From Muribaculaceae bacterium (lineage in GTDB: Bacteria > Pseudomonadota > Alphaproteobacteria > Rs-D84), in NCBI GenBank assembly GCA_023665245.1, contig JAMPEH010000002.1, positions 244,747 to 308,746 of the forward strand: a stretch of 64,000 nt of DNA, in the 5' to 3' direction. Below the pieces are notes generated by a model. It searched no databases and had not been told where the DNA came from. It saw nothing but the letters and a program-made list of their open reading frames with translations. This document shows positions 63,043 to 64,000 of this stretch, piece after piece. Positions within the stretch are counted from its first letter, which is position 1; every line of letters begins with the position of its first letter. The position numbers were made by a program, and so were the translations under genes.

Positions 63043-63999
63043 TTAGAATTGTATGTCATTGCACGTTTCATTTTCATTGCCCCATGTTCGGCAGTTTTTG
63101 CCTTTCATTTTTGCGCAACCCTGTTTCCGGATACAACGGTGACAAATTAGGGTTGAAGGGTTAAATGTTGATGTGATTGTTTCTTTATAACTTTTTGTGT
63201 TGACGGTGGCGCTGCCTACGTAATTTCCGTCTGAATCTGCATCGTCACTGGTACCGCCAACGCCGATGCTGGAAGACTGGGCGTAATTGACGCATGATTG
63301 ACGTGCGATTTTACGACGTGCATCCAATGCGTTTTCGTCGGTGTTTTTTGCAATTCTTTCCGCCAGTTTTATCATGTCATCAGATATGTCTTTGGTTATT
63401 GTGTCGTATTTTTTGTAATAATTTTCTTTGGCAATCTGTATGGCCTGGGTCGCGATAATCATGCGCATTTGTGTGGTAAGTGTGGGGAAACGTGGATTTT
63501 CTGTCGAACCAATATATGTGCGTGTTGTGTTGGTGTTGGATGACTTTAGTCTGCTAAGGCGATTAAACGCCAATTCTTCGTCTGGGGTTGTTTTGTTCAG
63601 GCCTTGCACTTGGCGTCCTGTCATACAGTATTGTACAACCGTATCAGATTCAATAGTATCAATTGCGGCATTGATGCTGTTGGCCAAAACAGCCAATTCG
63701 GATGTTATTTTATCTGTTTGGTCTTGGTCCTGGTTGGTGGTGCTGCGGCTTATGGTGTTGTCTATTTTTATACGGCCTGTTGTATCATCGTATTCCAGCA
63801 TGTCCCATGCGATTTGGCCGGCGATATCGGATTCAAATCGATTTGTGGTTATTGTACCGTCGGATGTTTGGCGGCCCAAAGATTCATCTGGTATTTGACT
63901 GGTGTTGTTATAGCATTGCAATTTTGTGCCATTGTTATCAAATTCACAAATCTTATATTCGAGGGAACGCGCCCCGATATTATCTTCGATAGCGAGGCC
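63043..63999 (-). CDS. Very large Cys-rich exported protein (tandem paralogue 2, 5' end missing)
   Basis: About 318 residues visible; the frame is open to the right window edge. An internal TTG at 63921 is not the start, because the upstream in-frame text (GARSLEYKICEFD) aligns with GAGTLSYGICHYT of paralogue 1. Shared further blocks: CMTGRQVQGLNKT, MRMIIATQAIQIAKENYYKKYDT, ARRKIARQSCVN and the final CHRCIRKQGCAK with CNDIQF. It lacks the long hydrophobic zone of paralogue 1 (a short Gly/Asp-rich linker instead). The stop lies 11 bases before the next start, so the two are co-transcribed. Confidence 0.82.
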   Translation of the reverse strand, partial: GLAIEDNIGARSLEYKICEFDNNGTKLQCYNNTSQIPDESLGRQTSDGTITTNRFESDIAGQIAWDMLEYDDTTGRIKIDNTISRSTTNQDQDQTDKITSELAVLANSINAAIDTIESDTVVQYCMTGRQVQGLNKTTPDEELAFNRLSRLKSSNTNTTRTYIGSTENPRFPTLTTQMRMIIATQAIQIAKENYYKKYDTITKDISDDMIKLAERIAKNTDENALDARRKIARQSCVNYAQSSSIGVGGTSDDADSDGNYVGSATVNTKSYKETITSTFNPSTLICHRCIRKQGCAKMKGKNCRTWGNENETCNDIQF

Positions 64000-64000
64000 G

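Overview
The window reads as a chromosomal segment of an uncultured, probably host-associated alphaproteobacterium with a compact genome. Evidence is the ftsE-ftsX-DUF218-plsC operon, a continuous str-S10-spc ribosomal protein cluster with rpsM-rpsK but no rpsD after secY, TolB and Pal, LepA, RbfA and an acpP-fabF pair. The base composition is moderately AT-rich, the standard code is used (TAA and TGA both stop), and an unusually large share of genes encode exported proteins of unknown function. The lineage is inferred from gene order and protein style, not from an rRNA gene.

Layout. 1-7.1 kb: end of a class II aldolase, an orphan RHH-type protein, tolB, a secreted SNase-like nuclease, a Cys-rich exported protein, the ftsE-ftsX-DUF218-plsC operon and pal. 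7.2-16 kb: an outer membrane beta-barrel and six consecutive exported, repeat-rich, fibre-like proteins. 16.3-22.9 kb: housekeeping genes (YqaA/DedA, rbfA, GNAT, lepA, acpP, fabF) and a degenerate tyrosine recombinase. 23-33.2 kb: exported Cys-rich and hydrophobic proteins, a GH73-like glucosaminidase, a GIY-YIG protein, tRNA-Pro(CGG), an acyl-CoA ligase, mltG and two outer membrane proteins. 33.4-51.05 kb: rpsL to rpsK. 51.05-55 kb: about 4 kb of dispersed repeats and four exported-protein genes that separate rpsK from rpoA. 55-56.9 kb: rpoA-rplQ. 57-64 kb: an OmpA-domain protein, a methyltransferase-like protein and two very large Cys-rich tandem paralogues, one cut by the window edge.

The most striking signal is a set of seven long structured 5' leaders, each ending in a terminator-like hairpin just before the start codon of an exported-protein gene. 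Four copies (class I: 22979-23210, 28506-28746, 53243-53483 reverse, 54040-54276) share a 5' pseudoknot-like hairpin with an AGGGAT loop, a covarying central stem and three mutually complementary GC-rich strands. Three copies (class II: 3504-3686 reverse, 52059-52264 reverse, about 57045-57180) share a different core but the same strand1/strand2/strand3/terminator plan. Five of the seven precede members of one Cys-rich secreted family ending in a CYIP...NCxY signature; the other two precede a small membrane-associated exported protein and an OmpA-like protein. They look like an undescribed attenuator or riboswitch family controlling an envelope regulon.

Other points: two divergent rpmD (L30) genes side by side; about 105-bp imperfect palindromes starting in the stop codons of rpsM and rpoA; 9-bp microrepeats that differ in number between two fibre-like paralogues; and a C9 tract near the start of the 984-residue Cys-rich protein. 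No CRISPR array, rRNA gene or complete insertion sequence was seen.
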